Positions 60,597-64,000 of a stretch of 64,000 bases of DNA are shown here, piece by piece. A program made the translations under genes and the position numbers. The notes below the pieces were generated by a model that was given only the letters and a program-made list of their open reading frames with translations, was not told the DNA's origin and made no database searches. Origin of the DNA: Ampelomyces quisqualis (Eukaryota > Ascomycota > Dothideomycetes > Pleosporales > Phaeosphaeriaceae); contig JAGTXZ010000021.1 of the NCBI GenBank assembly GCA_018398575.1, positions 2,046,001 through 2,110,000 of the forward strand, read 5' to 3'. Numbering within the stretch: the stretch's first letter is position 1; every line of letters begins with the position of its first letter.

Positions 60597-60865
60597 TCTT
60601 CTAACAACTAGTAGCTACAGTTGCGTTGCACTATTAGTAACTATTATCTACTAGAGAATACAACTAGTGCTGCACGCAACCTACTACTATAGTAGGCTCT
60701 TTTAATAACTAGCAGCTATAGTTGCGTTATACTGTTAGTAACTATTATCTACTAGAGAATACTACTAGTGCTATATACAACCTACTACTATAGTAGACTT
60801 CTTAAATAGCTACTAGCTACAGTTGCGTTACACTATCTATAACTATTATCTACTAGAGAGTACTA
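60597..60865. repeat. Giant minisatellite A1 (copy 2)
   Basis: Three units of about 101 bp sharing TCTACTAGAGAATAC and CAACCTACTACTATAGTAG, inverse of 18946-19217. Confidence 0.88.
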
Positions 60866-61149
60866 TTAGCGTTAATTGTAAGCTATCTATTACAATAGGC
60901 ACTTAGAGTAACTAATTAGTGCTATAATTATACTAGTATAGGTTTAAGGCTAAGCTTGGATTTTGTTTTATATTAAATGCTATAAGTAGCTACTAGAGTA
61001 TTAGTATGCGCAAGTGTATTGTCTTTACTATATTAGATAGTAGATTACTCTTTATAAATATATCTAGTTTCTAGTATTATTATACTACTATAACTTTAAG
61101 CCTATATTATCTAGTTTATAGATAGGTTAAAGTCTAATACCTAACTAGC

Positions 61150-62480
61150 AATATAGTTATGCCTAGACTATTATAGAATATATTAAGGTTTGCAAACATA
61201 AGGCATTATTTCTACATTTAATACTATAACAACTTACTATATAGGCTACTAAAGCCTTTTGCTACTATATGTAACTAAATAATATAACTAATGTTCTTCT
61301 AATAACATAAGAACACTTAGACAGCAATAAAACTAAATATACTAGCTATAATTACGCGTATAATAGGCGTCTGCAATAAAAAACTCTTAAGGCAGCTCTA
61401 AATAACTAGTATATAGAGTTACAGGCAGCCTGCATTAATGTTACTAACAACATAATTTGCAAAACTATACGTTAACTTTAGTAATAGCTGCCTAAATACA
61501 ATAGCTATAAAATACTAGAGTTTAATAACAGATAGCTTACTATATATAAATAATAACACAGTGTATAGTTATATAAATAGTTTGCAAAAACAGTAGGCAA
61601 CTATAGTAGTATAATAGGTAAGAACACTAAGCTTATAATAGAAGAGATTTGTTACATAGTAAGTAGATACGCGCCTAAGAATTTATAAAATATAGATAAG
61701 GCTAGTATATACTAAAAACACTTGCCCTAATATATGTTAGTAGATAATTTAGAAGCTAGATCTAGACTAGATAGAAAGTATATAACTAGTATACTGTACA
61801 CAAATGTAAATAGCTTAGACTAAGTGCTTCTATAGTTTATAAGATTCTTAAACTATATAACTTGTATAGATAGTAAAAAGAACCTAAACATCTATAGTCT
61901 TAGTTATGTCTATTAGGATAATAATTCTACCTAGATAAACACTAACATTATACTAGAATAGCTAAAGTAGTTTGGTAACTATATAAACAGATAAGTATTA
62001 TTACTAATTAACAGGTTCCTGCCTTATAAACACGTAGTAGCAAAGCTTTAGATAAGCTACTAATTACTTTAGAACGTTTAGTATATATAGTGTTAATATA
62101 CTATAGGCTTATTATAGTAATAGAGGTTACAATACTTACTAATATAATAGAGTTATATTCTTGCCTGTAGGTAGTACAACACTATACTAACTAATAGACT
62201 AAGGCATTACCTGCGTATAGAAGGCTAAAGTCTGCGCCTATTTTCTATACTTTGCAGTAGAGAAAAGTATAATAGGTAAATATCTTACTAAGATAATAGA
62301 TATTATCTACACTATTTACTAAAGATGTTACGTATAGTATAATAAGATAAGAGCTAAGACTATACGTAGTAGCTAGTAGATCTTAACATATCTAAATATA
62401 TACTACAGCCTATAGCTATATATAGATAACTTCTAAAAAACCTACTATAAGCTTAATAATTTAGTTAACTAGCTTAAAGA
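61150..62480 (+). pseudogene. pogo/Fot1-like DDE transposase, copy 2
   Basis: Plus-strand counterpart of 17090-18760. The first Asp block (Y-A-P-K, then Y-N-I-D-K) lies near 61665-61705; the second, L-L-L-I-N, near 62000. It shares the same Glu-to-Lys and Asp-to-Asn changes with copy 1, so either these arose before the two Giant copies separated or the same RIP sites were hit twice. Confidence 0.58.
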
Positions 62481-64000
62481 CATACGCGTTATTAACAGTA
62501 TAGATGTTAAGAGCTTTATTAAGTTACCTAAAGAGCGCAATCTTAACTACAAAGATCTAGCCTACCTCTTAGACTATATTATTGTAATATACAGCCTAAA
62601 TAAGACAGAGGAAAACTATAAGGTACTGTTACTTTCTAGACTATTACACTGCAAAGCAATAGATATAATAAATAAATTGCAGGTGTACGTAAGTTAGCAA
62701 GAGTTTACTATAAACAATAGGCAATATATTAACAAGCTAGAAGCACTATAATAGGCAACTATAAAATAGATAGCTATAGAGCTATAAGATAGACGCTAAA
62801 AAGATATACGCAACTAGGTAGTAAGACTACACTAATATAAATACAAGAATGCTATATACCTAAAATAAGACAATACTAGGCTATCTATAAGTGTAAAAAC
62901 TAAGAGTAATATTATAGTGTAGTTACAGTTAGAAAAGTATAATAATACTATACTTAACTAGAATAAGAATAGCTATTGCACAAATTATCTTATAGGGCCT
63001 GCAATCTCTAGTATTTTAGCTAGCGCATTAACTAAAATAACTAGATAATATTAGCCTAGTAAACACTAAAATTAAAGAATAATTATATAGCACTAACTAT
63101 GTTAAGCTAAAGACTAAATTAATAATCTAAAGCAGTAGCATATAATCTATGCAACTAAAAGAGTAGAGTTGTTAAGAAATTATATATACATAGTAATATC
63201 TAGGCAGAATAGTAGCGTAGAAAGTTAAGCACTCTAGTCTACTAGCACTAAGCAGAGATACTATACTAGAAGATATATTAATAAGAGATAAGGCTATTAT
63301 ACAAGAATATAAGATAATAGATAATAATAGTATTCTTTATAAGATACTGCGTACTGTACACTTTGCAATATTAGTTACTAATACTAAGAGAGAATACCTA
63401 AACAAGAGAATACTACTATATTAACAGCAAACTTAGCGTTAAAAAGAAGAAACTAATCTTCTTATGAATAAATCTATAGAATATAGAGTAGAATTATTTA
63501 GTTAAAAATACAAACGTCTTAAACTAACATTAAAATACAAAATAAAAGTAGGCTGCTATACACTTCCTTGCTAGCTGTAAGCTGCGTGCACTATAGAGAT
63601 CTGTTAACTACTATCTATGCTAATAGCATACAGTCTAGAGTGTTAGATACACTAACAGATAATATAGATTAATAATAGAACAACATAATGCAAAGGAATA
63701 GAAGGTAATAGATAGTTTCTCTTGCTAACAGAACTATAAACGTATAAAAAACTTCTCTATAATTCTATATAAACTGCTAGACGCTAGTATATAACTTAAA
63801 CCTTCTAACGCAGCCTAATTACGTGTTTTTACTAAGGCTAGAGTTCTGCAGTTATACCTGCTACACTAAAGAAATAGATATAAACTATTAAATATAGTAC
63901 TATAAACCTAAGACTATAGAAGGTATATATATATTGCTAGCTATCTAGAATAAAGCAATAACTATTTAATAAACATTATTATACTATATAAAGCTATAGA
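62430..64000 (+). pseudogene. Frame after the pogo-like gene, copy 2
   Basis: Counterpart of 15982-17420. From 62430 to about 63050 a frame reads S-F-I-K-L-P-K-E-R, Y-L-L-D-Y-I-I-V-I-Y-S-L-N and L-L-L-S-R-L-L-H-C-K-A, with helical, Asn/Lys-rich sequence afterwards. It may be a C-terminal tail of the transposase or a separate gene. From 63100 to the window edge nothing is recognised. Confidence 0.38.

Larger units (their letters stand above)
50625..64000 (-). mobile_element. Giant DNA element, copy 2, inverted (partial)
   Basis: Reverse complement of 10758-29707, collinear from the right terminus (GTTAGGAGAA at 50625-50634) to the window edge, which corresponds to about 15.8 kb in copy 1. It inserted into Gypsy2-1. 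Differences from copy 1 are mostly transitions plus changes in minisatellite unit number. The left end of the element and the rest of Gypsy2-1 lie beyond 64000. Confidence 0.85.

Noticed and set aside
1..64000. Host genes, tRNA or rRNA genes
   Set aside because: No tRNA cloverleaf box sequences, rRNA core sequences or clean host reading frames were noticed on either strand.

Overview
This window is a graveyard of nested transposable elements in an AT-rich compartment, most probably from a filamentous ascomycete (Pezizomycotina). I found no intact host gene, tRNA, rRNA or CRISPR array. Almost every coding frame is broken by TAA or TAG stops, while TGA stops are very rare. Trp, Gln, His and internal Met codons have nearly vanished from the remaining frames, and TpA is extremely common while CpG survives. 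This is the signature of repeat-induced point mutation (RIP, CpA to TpA on either strand). Family names used here (Copia, Gypsy1-3, Giant) are mine.

Layout. 1-9261: a minus-strand Gypsy element (Gypsy1), split inside its reverse transcriptase by a complete Copia element (1383-6920, 196-bp LTRs, target duplication GAAGT). 9262-10255: the 3' internal end of a minus-strand Gypsy3 copy (3c), including an antisense ORF. 10256-10757: LTR and leader of Gypsy3a. 10758-29707: copy 1 of an 18.95-kb DNA element (Giant) inserted in the Gypsy3a leader. 29708-29723: 16 bp of leftover Gypsy3a leader. 29724-30399: LTR and leader/gag start of Gypsy3b. 30400-35468: plus-strand Gypsy2-1, cut near the end of its integrase. 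35469-50616: full-length minus-strand Gypsy3d (300-bp LTRs, target duplication GTTAC), itself split in its integrase by full-length minus-strand Gypsy2-2 (37938-45979, 217-bp LTRs). 50625-64000: copy 2 of Giant in inverted orientation, running off the window.

The Giant element is the most unusual object. It starts GTTAGGAAAA and ends TTTTCCTAAC. It carries the decayed frame of a transposase that resembles the Plavaka group (CACTA/EnSpm relatives), a pogo/Fot1-like DDE transposase, a large minus-strand frame with a Walker-A-like motif, two unrecognised plus-strand frames, five short tandem repeat families and a 9-bp subterminal repeat. The two copies form an inverted repeat of more than 13 kb around about 20.9 kb of nested retrotransposons.

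The order of events can be read from the interruptions: Gypsy3c, then Gypsy1 (followed by Copia) and Gypsy3a into it; Giant-1 and Gypsy3b into the Gypsy3a leader; Gypsy2-1 into Gypsy3b; Giant-2 and Gypsy3d into Gypsy2-1; Gypsy2-2 into Gypsy3d. All of these genes acted only in their own element's transposition. None looks able to make a full protein today. Element ends rest on direct comparison of copies by eye; domain calls rest on reading decayed frames through stops, without any database search.
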